Of a stretch of 49,172 nt of DNA, positions 23,488 to 30,292 are shown in pieces. The notes beneath the pieces were generated by a model that was not told where the DNA came from, searched no databases, and was given only the letters and a program-made list of their open reading frames with translations. Position numbers and translations under genes: made by a program. The DNA is from Glycomyces algeriensis (GTDB lineage Bacteria > Actinomycetota > Actinomycetes > Mycobacteriales > Micromonosporaceae), in the NCBI RefSeq assembly GCF_027622855.1, contig NZ_JAPZVR010000010.1, positions 132,439 to 181,610 of the forward strand, written 5' to 3'. Every line of letters starts with the position of its first letter. Position 1 is the first letter of the stretch.

Positions 23488-24348
23488 TCAGTTCAGTTGG
23501 AACGAGCGCTTCGAGAGCCCCATCCAGTACCCGTCGATCACCGTGGCCGCGGCCTGCTCCTGCTCGCTCGCGGCCCCATAGGTCACGAACAGCGGCACGT
23601 AGTGGTCCACAGTCGGGTGCGCGTACGGCATCCCCGGTGCCTCCGAGCGATAGCGCGCCAGCTCCTCGATGTCGCCGCGCGCCAAGGCGTCCGCGGCCCA
23701 GTCGTCGAACTCCGCGGACCAGCCGGGCACGTTCTCGGGGCGGCGGAAGTCCAGGAACGGCAGGCCGTGGGTCATGAACCCCGACCCGACCACCAGGTAG
23801 CCCTCCTCGCGCAGCGGCCGCAGCCGCGCCCCGATCGCCATGAGGCGGTCCGGGTCGTGGGTCGGGATCGACATCTGCAGCACCGGCACGTCCGCGTCCG
23901 GGTACATGACCTTGAGCGGCACCCACGCGCCGTGGTCGAGCCCGCGGCTCGCGTGCTGGTGCAGCGGTTCGGAGTCGGGCATCGCCGCGGCGACCCGGCG
24001 CGCCATCGCGGTCGCGTCCGGCGTCTCGTACCGCATCTGGAAGTACCGCTCGGGGAAGCCCCCGAAGTCGTACACGAGCGGGGTCCCGGCCGCGGGGCTG
24101 GAGATCATGAGCGGCGCGGCCTCCCAATGGGCCGAGACGATGAGGATGCCCTTGGGCCGCGGCAGGCCCTGCGCCCAGGCGAAGAGCTCGCCCATCCACG
24201 CGGCCTCGTCGAACAGCGGCGGCGCGCCGTGGCTCAGGTACAGCGCGGGGAGGGCGCCGTCCTCGGGCGCCCAGTCGCGGCGCTCGGCGGCGGCGGGCGC
24301 GGTGGCCTCGAGGAAGGCGTCGAACGCGGCGCCGGGCCTGGCACTCAT
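23488..24348 (-). CDS. Class III extradiol dioxygenase, 4,5-DOPA dioxygenase (LigB/YgiD) family
   Basis: 286 residues from ATG 24348 (AGGAG upstream). The family pattern is clear: PALYLSHGAPP, ILIVSAHWEAAP, GLDHGAWVPLKVMYPDADVPVLQMS and a final VDHYVPLFV, which supply the His ligands for the non-haem metal. Family members open aromatic diols such as DOPA or protocatechuate-like substrates; many bacterial ones have no known physiological substrate. The gene is transcribed away from a MarR regulator, with two palindromes in the 83-bp gap. Control by that regulator in response to an aromatic or quinone ligand is therefore likely (inference). Confidence 0.9.
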   Translation of the reverse strand: MSARPGAAFDAFLEATAPAAAERRDWAPEDGALPALYLSHGAPPLFDEAAWMGELFAWAQGLPRPKGILIVSAHWEAAPLMISSPAAGTPLVYDFGGFPERYFQMRYETPDATAMARRVAAAMPDSEPLHQHASRGLDHGAWVPLKVMYPDADVPVLQMSIPTHDPDRLMAIGARLRPLREEGYLVVGSGFMTHGLPFLDFRRPENVPGWSAEFDDWAADALARGDIEELARYRSEAPGMPYAHPTVDHYVPLFVTYGAASEQEQAAATVIDGYWMGLSKRSFQLN

Positions 24349-24363
24349 CTGCTCACTCCTGAA

Positions 24364-24410
24364 TCGTTGAACCTTCAACGAACCTAGCGCGGGATTCTTG
24401 ATGTATCAAG
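24364..24410. promoter_or_regulatory. Paired MarR-type operators between dioxygenase and marR genes
   Basis: Site 1: TCGTTGAACCTTCAACGA (24364-24381), a perfect 8+2+8 inverted repeat, next to the dioxygenase RBS. Site 2: CTTGATGTATCAAG (24397-24410), a perfect 6+2+6 repeat, overlapping the marR -35. Both share the TTGA..TCAA form used by many MarR proteins. Confidence 0.75.
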
Positions 24411-24425
24411 TAGTCCAGTTAAGCT
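24398..24425 (+). promoter_or_regulatory. Leaderless promoter of the marR gene
   Basis: TTGATG (24398-24403), 16 bp, TAAGCT (24420-24425), then 6 nt to the ATG at 24432 with no SD. The -35 lies within operator site 2, as expected for autorepression. Confidence 0.6.
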
Positions 24426-24431
24426 TGTTGC

Positions 24432-24890
24432 ATGAGTGATGAAGCGCCCTGGCTCGACGAAGCGGAGATGACGACCTGGCTGGCGCTCATCGGCGTCGTC
24501 ATGCGGCTCCCCGGAGCCCTCGAAGTGCAGCTGCGCCGCGACGCCGACCTCAACCATTTCGAGTACTGCGTCCTCGTCGGCCTCGAGCACGCCGAAGGCG
24601 GCACGATGCGCATGAGCGACCTCGCCTTCCTCTGCAACGGCTCGCTCTCCCGCCTCTCCCACGTCGCCCGCCGCCTCGAGAGCGAAGGCCTCATCGAGCG
24701 CTTCGCCTGCCCCGACGACGGCCGCTCCACCCTCGCCCGCCTCACCGACGACGGCCGCGAACGCCTCGCCCAGGCCGCGCCCGGACATGTCTTGCTCGTC
24801 CGCAGCCTCGTCTTCGACGAGCTCGACGACACCGAGATGCGCCAGATGGGCGAGTTCGCCAAACGCGTCCTCGCCCGCATACAGGCCTGA
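24432..24890 (+). CDS. MarR family transcriptional regulator
   Basis: A 152-residue winged-helix dimeric DNA-binding protein. The recognition segment MRMSDLAFLCNGSLSRLSHVARRLESEGLIERF and the wing PDDGRSTLARLTDDGRERL are standard MarR features, and flanking helices form the dimer interface. Cys residues occur in FEYCVLV, LCNGS and FACPDD; redox sensing through them is possible but not shown. The likely targets are its own promoter and the divergent dioxygenase gene, given the two palindromes in the shared gap. The ligand is unknown; phenolics or quinones would fit the partner enzyme. Confidence 0.92.
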   Translation: MSDEAPWLDEAEMTTWLALIGVVMRLPGALEVQLRRDADLNHFEYCVLVGLEHAEGGTMRMSDLAFLCNGSLSRLSHVARRLESEGLIERFACPDDGRSTLARLTDDGRERLAQAAPGHVLLVRSLVFDELDDTEMRQMGEFAKRVLARIQA

Positions 24891-24930
24891 CACTCCGAAT
24901 TCAAGTCTGGTCCGTGTTGCTTTGGGTCGT

Positions 24931-24936
24931 TATAGT
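24931..24936 (+). promoter_or_regulatory. -10 box of the T7SS-like locus
   Basis: TATAGT about 86 bp before the first gene (25022), in a locally AT-richer stretch. The -35 is weak. Confidence 0.35.
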
Positions 24937-25021
24937 GAGCGAAAGATTCGTTCCTGACCCCCGAGGACTCGAACCATGCCCCTTGCGTCCCAGGTAACTC
25001 CGCCGTACCCGAAGGCCGCCC

Positions 25022-25393
25022 ATGGCCGGCGCTGACGTCTTCGCCATGGACCCGGACGAGGTCCGCAAATCCGTCGAGATCCTCTTCGAGATCGAAGCCG
25101 AAGCCGACAGCCAGGCCGCCTCGATGGCCACCGCCAACACCGAAGCCGCCGGCCCCCTCAAAGACGCCGCCACCGCGCTCGGCCCCGCCCTCGAAGCCGC
25201 CGGCGAATGGTGGCGGGTCCACCGCGCCGGCGGATTCTGCGGCCTCCTCGGCAACACCGGCGAATACCTCGCCGTCTGCGCCGAAGAAGCGGTCGAAGTC
25301 GACGACTACAACGCCGGCACCTTCGCATCCGTCGCCGGCGACCTCTACCCCGAGCGCCCCAACGCCAACGCCTCCTCCCGGCGGGGCGGGTGA
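25022..25393 (+). CDS. EspC/WXG100-like type VII secretion-associated protein
   Basis: A 123-residue mostly helical, acidic protein without a signal peptide. It opens with FAMDPDEVRKSVEILFEIEAEADSQAAS, the form of DUF2580/EspC-type ESX-associated proteins. A second helix follows (LGPALEAAGEWWRVHRAG) with a WW pair, then a short acidic tail. The WXG motif itself is not exact. It ends 3 nt before the DUF1023 hydrolase gene. Proteins of this shape commonly act as partner or targeting domain for the neighbouring large substrate; that pairing is inferred. No ESX secretion-machine genes (EccC and others) are in the window. Confidence 0.65.
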   Translation: MAGADVFAMDPDEVRKSVEILFEIEAEADSQAASMATANTEAAGPLKDAATALGPALEAAGEWWRVHRAGGFCGLLGNTGEYLAVCAEEAVEVDDYNAGTFASVAGDLYPERPNANASSRRGG

Positions 25394-25396
25394 CCC

Positions 25397-27184
25397 ATGA
25401 GCGAAATGACCTGGGAGCACCTCCGCGACCTCGACTGCGGCGCCGTCCGCACCCTCGGCGACACCTGGAAGACCTACATCGACCAGCAGCTCGCCCACAC
25501 CGAGCGCCTGCGCACCGACGTCATCGAAGGCCACCTCGGCACCGAGCACTACGAGTCCGACACCGCCACACAGGTGCGCGACCAGATCGGCATGACCGCC
25601 GACCGCTACGAGGACGACCTCTCCGACTACGCCAGCACCCGCATCGCCACCACCCTCCTCGAAGCCGCCGACGCGTTCGAGAAGGAGCAGAACGAGCTCA
25701 AAGAACTCGTCCCGCTCATCGAGCAGCACGACTTCGACATCGAAGGCCCCCACAGCGAATACGACGTCAACCTCTCCGGCGGCCTCCACCGCGCGATCCT
25801 CACCCTCAACCCGCCGCAGTGGCTCTGCGACATGTGCGGCGTGAAGAAGCCCGACGGCTTCTGGGACATCGACACCCTCAAGGTCCTCTTCGACAGCGTC
25901 GACCTCTACGGCACCGCCATCGGCCTCGCCGGCCAGTACCAGGACTGGCTCCGCGCCGTCATGTCTCGCGCCCACGACGCCGACGACGAAGCCGCAGCCG
26001 CCCTCGCCGAGATGCACGAGAACCCCGCCGAACTCCCGCCCCACCTCGGCGCGACCTACGACGACCTCGTCGACGACTACAAGGAAGGCGTCACCGAAGA
26101 GGTCGCCGACGAGGCCGAGGCCATCGCCGACGGCACCTCCGGCCTGTCGCCCGAACAGGTCAACCAGTGGTGGGAAGGGCTCAGCGAGACCGAGCGCCGA
26201 GCCCTCATCGACGAGCACCCCGAATGGGTCGGCCCCGTCGACGGCATCCCCACCGAAGCCCGCGACACCGCCAATCGCACCGTCCTCGACCGCGACATCG
26301 ACGCACTCGACACCCGGATCGCCGCCGAAGAGCAGGCACTCCAAGGACTCGACCCCGAATCCGACGAGTACCAGAACGCCAAGGAAGCACTCGACGGCCT
26401 CAAAGGCGACCGCAACGACCTCGCCGGACTCCAAGACCGCATCACCAACGACGACGGCACTCCCCGCCTCGCCGAAGGCCCCGAACCGCAGCAGCCGTAC
26501 TACCTGCTCGGATTCGGCACCCAGGACAACGGCCGCGCGATCGTCTCGATCGGCAACCCCGACACCGCGGACAACGTCAACACCCTCGTCCCCGGCACCA
26601 CCGCGAACCTCTCCGGAGCCGGCGGCCTCCTCCACCGCGCCGAGACCATGCAGAGCGACGCGCAACTCTCCTCGCCCCACACCTCGAACGCGACCATCGC
26701 CTGGCTCGGCTACGACGCCCCCGACACGATCGTGCCCGAGGCCATGCAGGAGCGATGGGCCGACGGCGCGAGCGAAGACCTCGAGAACTTCACCGAGGGC
26801 CTCAGCGCCACCGGGCGGGAGGACACCAACCACACCCTCACCGGGCACTCATACGGCACCACCGTGATCGGCCACGCCGCCACCAAGGAGGGCGTCGACG
26901 CCGACAACCTCGTCTTCGTCGCCTCCCCGGGCGTCGGCACCGACACCGCCAGCGCCCTCGGCGTCGACGAGGACAACGTCTGGGCCACCAGGAACTCCCT
27001 CGACCCGATCCACCTCACACCGGACTTCCTCCACGGGGCCGACCCCACCGGCGACGACTTCGGCGGCAACGCGTACCACAGCGACACCGGCGCCTGGAAC
27101 GCCAACAACCACAGCACCTACTGGGACGACACCAACATGGCCGGACGCGAGACCCTCGCCGACATCGCCACGGGACAGCGATGA
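25397..27184 (+). CDS. DUF1023-type alpha/beta hydrolase with helical N-terminal domain (putative T7SS effector)
   Basis: 595 residues. Residues 1-130 are helical (TWKTYIDQQLAHTERLRTDVIEG...; TADRYEDDLSDYASTRIATTLLEAADAFEKEQNEL), resembling the WXG/LXG-like targeting region of T7SS substrates. A long acidic middle section contains a coiled-coil-like stretch. Residues about 390-595 form an Abhydrolase_8/DUF1023 domain with nucleophile Ser485 in GHSYGT and likely His572 in NNHSTYW. There is no Sec signal. A helical head plus hydrolase tail behind an EspC-like gene suggests an exported lipase/esterase-type enzyme. The two small paralogues downstream suggest an effector with immunity factors; this is inference. 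Confidence 0.78.
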   Translation: MSEMTWEHLRDLDCGAVRTLGDTWKTYIDQQLAHTERLRTDVIEGHLGTEHYESDTATQVRDQIGMTADRYEDDLSDYASTRIATTLLEAADAFEKEQNELKELVPLIEQHDFDIEGPHSEYDVNLSGGLHRAILTLNPPQWLCDMCGVKKPDGFWDIDTLKVLFDSVDLYGTAIGLAGQYQDWLRAVMSRAHDADDEAAAALAEMHENPAELPPHLGATYDDLVDDYKEGVTEEVADEAEAIADGTSGLSPEQVNQWWEGLSETERRALIDEHPEWVGPVDGIPTEARDTANRTVLDRDIDALDTRIAAEEQALQGLDPESDEYQNAKEALDGLKGDRNDLAGLQDRITNDDGTPRLAEGPEPQQPYYLLGFGTQDNGRAIVSIGNPDTADNVNTLVPGTTANLSGAGGLLHRAETMQSDAQLSSPHTSNATIAWLGYDAPDTIVPEAMQERWADGASEDLENFTEGLSATGREDTNHTLTGHSYGTTVIGHAATKEGVDADNLVFVASPGVGTDTASALGVDEDNVWATRNSLDPIHLTPDFLHGADPTGDDFGGNAYHSDTGAWNANNHSTYWDDTNMAGRETLADIATGQR

Positions 27185-27265
27185 CGCACCCCGCGCCGAC
27201 CCGGATCGCGATGGCAACGCGTCCTCGCCGCACTGCCGCCGGTCCACAGCATCCTGGAGGACGCC

Positions 27266-27838
27266 ATGGACAACCCGCCTGAACCGCAGTACACCCAGGC
27301 CGAGGCTTACGCGCCCATGGAGGCCGCGGCGGCGGACGCCGTCGCAGTGCTCCCGGACTTCCCCGGCTTCAAAGAGCGCATCTGGGGAGAGCTGCCCGCG
27401 ACCCACAACGGGATCGACGTGCAGGGGTTCACGATTGTCGAGATCACCTACGTCTTCTCCCTCCCCGACTCCGGAACGCCGCTGGTCCGCGAGACCTACC
27501 TCGACGTGCTCCGCGAGCACTGGACCGCACTGGGCTACAGGATCACCCGCGACGCCGTGAAGGAGAAACCCGACCGCGTCGACCGCAGCCTGGTCGCGAT
27601 CCGGCCCGACGGCATCGCCCTCTGGTACTGGGCCGCGGGCTACACCGTGCTCCGGGTCCAGTCCGGCCCGGTGACGGCCAGCGATCACGACGCAATCGAA
27701 TACCTCCCGCCCACCGGGGGAGTGAGGCCCGGCGGCCGCTACGACAAGGTCGGCAAGTACTTCCCCGAAGGCATACCGGCCGACCCCGACGTGGTCGACC
27801 CCTTCGACTCGCCCGACTCATACGAAGACTCCCTGTGA
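27266..27838 (+). CDS. Unknown cytoplasmic protein, paralogue of the next lipoprotein
   Basis: 190 residues from ATG 27266 with GGAGG upstream. No signal peptide. It shares with the 27835 product the blocks AMEAAAADAVAVLPDFPGF / AMESFIAESIAELENFPGF, ITYVFSLPDSG.PLVRETYLDVL / LSYVFPESSWEDPLVRETYPEAL, VAIRPDGIALWY / SAVRDDGIGLYY and PPTGGVRP / PLGGVQP. It lies 81 bp after the hydrolase gene and its stop overlaps the next start (GTGA). It may be the cytoplasmic half of a paired immunity set, or a soluble relative of a secreted lipoprotein. Family not recognised. Confidence 0.75.
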   Translation: MDNPPEPQYTQAEAYAPMEAAAADAVAVLPDFPGFKERIWGELPATHNGIDVQGFTIVEITYVFSLPDSGTPLVRETYLDVLREHWTALGYRITRDAVKEKPDRVDRSLVAIRPDGIALWYWAAGYTVLRVQSGPVTASDHDAIEYLPPTGGVRPGGRYDKVGKYFPEGIPADPDVVDPFDSPDSYEDSL

Positions 27839-28473
27839 CCCGCACCAGGGGAATCGGGAGAGCGGGGCACGACTCCGAAACCCCTGCTGCGACCCGCACC
27901 AGGAGCGCCGGGCTCGCCGCCACGGCACTCGCGCTCGGAATGGCAGCCACCGCATGCACCGGGCCGCAAGTGAACGAGGAGTTCAACGACACCGAAGCAC
28001 TGGCCGCCATGGAGAGCTTCATCGCCGAGTCGATCGCGGAGCTCGAGAACTTCCCGGGCTTCCAGTCGCGACTCGTCGACCTCGAAGAGTGCCTGCACGG
28101 CGTGGACCGCAACGAGTCGCTCAACGGACATGACACCGTCCACCTCTCCTACGTGTTCCCTGAATCGAGCTGGGAGGACCCGCTGGTGCGGGAGACCTAC
28201 CCGGAGGCGCTGGCCGAGTTCTGGAAGGCCGAGGGCCATGAGGTCGAGGTCGACCGCGACGACACGGGCGCCCTCTCGAGAGTGAGCGCCGTGCGCGACG
28301 ACGGCATCGGCCTCTACTACCGGGTCCTGGGTCAGGTCGTCATCGACGCCTCCCTCGGCGGCGGACCCGAATGCGTCGAAGCGGACGAGGACTTCACGGT
28401 CCCCGCGCCACTCGGCGGCGTCCAGCCCGAACACGACAGCATCCCGGAAGGCACGCAAGTCGACGGCGGATGA
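27835..28473 (+). CDS. Predicted lipoprotein, paralogue of the 27266-27838 product
   Basis: 212 residues. A long n-region (about 24 residues, Arg-rich) precedes a hydrophobic stretch SAGLAATALALGMAATA and Cys41, a near-lipobox with Ala at -3. The mature domain is a paralogue of the previous gene product and is acidic; it has Cys in LEECLHG and GPECVEA. Translation starts at a GTG overlapping the upstream stop by 4 nt, without an independent SD, so the pair is coupled. An outer-face copy next to a cytosolic copy is the notable point. No known function. Confidence 0.72.
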   Translation: MTRTRGIGRAGHDSETPAATRTRSAGLAATALALGMAATACTGPQVNEEFNDTEALAAMESFIAESIAELENFPGFQSRLVDLEECLHGVDRNESLNGHDTVHLSYVFPESSWEDPLVRETYPEALAEFWKAEGHEVEVDRDDTGALSRVSAVRDDGIGLYYRVLGQVVIDASLGGGPECVEADEDFTVPAPLGGVQPEHDSIPEGTQVDGG

Positions 28474-29153
28474 ACGACGCCGGAGCGACGGTCGAAGCCG
28501 CCATGGACTCCGATCGTGTCGGGGATCGTTCCGCCGCCCTGTCGCTTCGCCGGGCTGCTGATCTCAAGGGGGAACACCGAACTTCGGCGGCATGGCCGAG
28601 GTCGGGAGGTCCCTGCTCGGGATCGGTGCCGGTGACACGCTGGCGGGTCTTGCTCGAATCGCAAGTGCCTCACTGCAAGGCACTACCTTCTGATCGGGGT
28701 GGTGGCCCCTACAGAACATCGTCCACCCAATCACGGCCCATCGGGGGCGCGGACAGCTGCGGGCGATGGCAAGGGATGAGATCTGGAACCCCCGATGGGG
28801 GCTGAGTGCCTCGAAATAAGTCGGTTTGTCGGCGGCCAGAGGCTGTCTTAGTCTGCTTTCACCGAAGGTGACACCTGTACGAATTTCCTGTCCCTGTACG
28901 TATCTCAATTATCCCCGAAGTAGACCAGGCCGTCATCACCCACAGGTGTACAAGGTATTCATGTTTCGACCGACCTGGTTGCGGCCCAACCGAACACGAT
29001 CCGAGCCCCGCGACTTCACCCTGCCCCGCGACACCCCTTCGTCGCCGCCCGCCGCCCCGAAACGACCCGCAGCCCCGCCACCGGCCCGCACCCCCAACCC
29101 ACCGCTTCGTCGCCGACCGCCTGAACCCCGCCCAATAACCAACCGGGCACAGC
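28474..29153. other. 680-bp interval without supported genes
   Basis: Contains scattered hairpins (for example CCCCC-GAT-GGGGG around 28790) and an 8-bp inverted repeat ACACCTGT/ACAGGTGT near 28871 and 28944. It is lower in GC than flanking coding DNA from about 28830 to 28960. Short ORFs in all frames lack an SD and read as Arg/Pro-rich shadows. It may hold promoters or decayed genes; nothing firmer is seen. Confidence 0.5.
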
Positions 29154-29201
29154 AAAACGCCCGCCGGATCCTCCTGATGCCTAGGAGGACCCGAGCGGGC
29201 G
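29154..29201 (-). terminator. Terminator of wrbA
   Basis: On the minus strand, GCCCGC..GG.TCCTCC pairs with GGAGGATCC..CGGGCG and is followed by TTTT, 24 nt after the wrbA stop. Confidence 0.75.
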
Positions 29202-29224
29202 CTTCAGCGTTCTTGTCGTGTCGC

Positions 29225-29842
29225 TTAGTTGGCGAGGGCGGCGCGGCCGGCCTTGAGGGCCGCGGCGGTCTCGACGACGCGCTCGGCCTGGGCTGCGGCA
29301 GCGGCCAGCGTGGTGTCGTCGATCTCCGTGCCGTTCCAGTGCGAGACACCGTAAGGCGAGGCGTTGGCGAACAGGGTCTCGTTCGAGTAGCCGGGGGCCA
29401 CGACGATGCCGCCGAAGTGGTGGAACGAGTTGTACAGCGCGAGCAGCGTGGACTCGTTGCCGCCGTGCTTGCCGGAGGCCGCGGCGAAGCCGGAGTAGAC
29501 CTTGCCGGCGAGCTTGCCCTGGAACCAGAGGCCGCCGAGGGTGTCGATGAACTGCTTAAGCTGCGACGCCACGTTGCCGAAGCGGGTGGGGGAGCCGAGG
29601 AAGACCGCGTCGGCCCAGTCGACGTCGTCCGGGGTGACCTCGGCGATGTCGGCGGTGTTCTTGACGTTCTCGGCCCATGCCGGGTTCGAGTCGATCGCGG
29701 CCTGCGGGGCCAGCTCGGCCACGCGGCGCAGGCGCACTTCGGCGCCGGCCTTCTCGGCGGCAGCGGCGATGGCGCGGGCCAGACCGGTGACGTTGCCGGT
29801 GGCGGAGTAGAAGGCCACGGTGACCTTGACAGGCTCGGACAT
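29225..29842 (-). CDS. wrbA: NAD(P)H:quinone oxidoreductase, WrbA family
   Basis: A 205-residue flavodoxin-like FMN enzyme, normal WrbA length. It transfers two electrons from NAD(P)H to quinones, limiting semiquinone formation. FMN-binding elements are FYSATGNVTGLARAIAAAAE, the conserved GSPTRFGNVASQLKQFIDTLGGLW and GFAAASGKHGGNESTLLALYNSFHHFGGIVVAPGY. The ATG at 29842 has GAGGTAGGA upstream; an in-frame extension to 29899 has no SD and runs through the operator region. It diverges from menJ-nuo across 450 bp. Two TTCA..TTTGAA palindromes lie in its promoter region. Confidence 0.92.
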   Translation of the reverse strand: MSEPVKVTVAFYSATGNVTGLARAIAAAAEKAGAEVRLRRVAELAPQAAIDSNPAWAENVKNTADIAEVTPDDVDWADAVFLGSPTRFGNVASQLKQFIDTLGGLWFQGKLAGKVYSGFAAASGKHGGNESTLLALYNSFHHFGGIVVAPGYSNETLFANASPYGVSHWNGTEIDDTTLAAAAAQAERVVETAAALKAGRAALAN

Positions 29843-29879
29843 GTTCCTACCTCTTCCAGGGAGAACGAACTTTAGATAG

Positions 29880-29937
29880 TTCAGATTTGAAGTACCCATC
29901 GACCATACGGGTCCCTCGGGGAAGTTTCAAATTTGAA
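29880..29937. promoter_or_regulatory. Paired palindromes upstream of wrbA
   Basis: TTCAGATTTGAA (29880-29891, one mismatch) and TTCAAATTTGAA (29926-29937, perfect), 46 bp apart. AT-rich dimer sites of this kind fit a quinone- or redox-responsive MarR/HxlR regulator; no such gene is adjacent. Confidence 0.5.
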
Positions 29938-30163
29938 CGATGTGTCGCTGGCCACGTTGCCTCGGCCGCGCGGATCCCCTTGGCGGGGCGGCGAATGCGT
30001 GCGCGGCACTTGTTACGAGAGTGTTTCAAGGTGTTGCGTGTGGCAAGGGTGATCGACTGTCGGCTTTATCACTCGTCCGTCGCGCGTCACGCCAGGCGCT
30101 CGCCTCGCTCCCGCAACTCTGGTCAACGCACGCCTGTATGCATCGTGACCTCGAATAATGACA
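29938..30163. other. Non-coding interval between wrbA and menJ control regions
   Basis: No ORF with a start signal and no clear hairpin. It contains AT-richer patches but nothing that I can assign. Confidence 0.4.
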
Positions 30164-30181
30164 ACTTAGGCGGACCTAAGT
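30164..30181. promoter_or_regulatory. 18-bp inverted repeat upstream of the menJ-nuo promoter
   Basis: ACTTAGGCGGACCTAAGT, a perfect 7+4+7 repeat lying about 25 bp upstream of the proposed -10. A binding site for an activator or second repressor is likely; the protein is unknown. Confidence 0.55.
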
Positions 30182-30205
30182 GACAGGGCGTAGATAGCGG
30201 AGTTC

Positions 30206-30211
30206 TAGACT
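30206..30211 (+). promoter_or_regulatory. -10 box of the menJ-nuo operon
   Basis: TAGACT, with a GTGACA-like -35 at 30180-30185 at a long 20-bp spacing. The predicted start near 30218 is just upstream of the Rex-type operator. Confidence 0.45.
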
Positions 30212-30222
30212 TGCGGCAAACG

Positions 30223-30242
30223 CTTGTGAAGATCTTCACAAG
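30223..30242. promoter_or_regulatory. Rex-type operator of the menJ-nuo operon
   Basis: CTTGTGAAGATCTTCACAAG is a perfect 20-bp palindrome. Its core TGTGAA-N4-TTCACA matches the Streptomyces Rex operator consensus (TGTGAACGCGTTCACA). Rex represses respiratory genes and is released at high NADH/NAD+. The position just after the probable transcription start fits roadblock repression. Confidence 0.8.
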
Positions 30243-30292
30243 CCCCATGGTCGTTACAAGGATCACCGCCCCGTTCGCCTGAGAGGACGCCC

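Noticed and set aside
28961..29215. Possible gene starting MFRPTWLRPNRTRSEP
   Set aside because: No SD, composition is Pro/Arg low-complexity, and the frame runs without a stop through the wrbA terminator and across the antisense of wrbA.
24364..29937. One regulator for both the marR/dioxygenase sites and the wrbA sites
   Set aside because: Half-site order differs (TTGAA..TTCAA versus TTCAA..TTGAA), so a shared protein is not supported by sequence alone.
30164..30181. IdeR/DmdR iron box reading of ACTTAGGCGGACCTAAGT
   Set aside because: The TTAGG/CCTAA arms fit, but the iron-box consensus needs about 9 bp between them; here there are 4.
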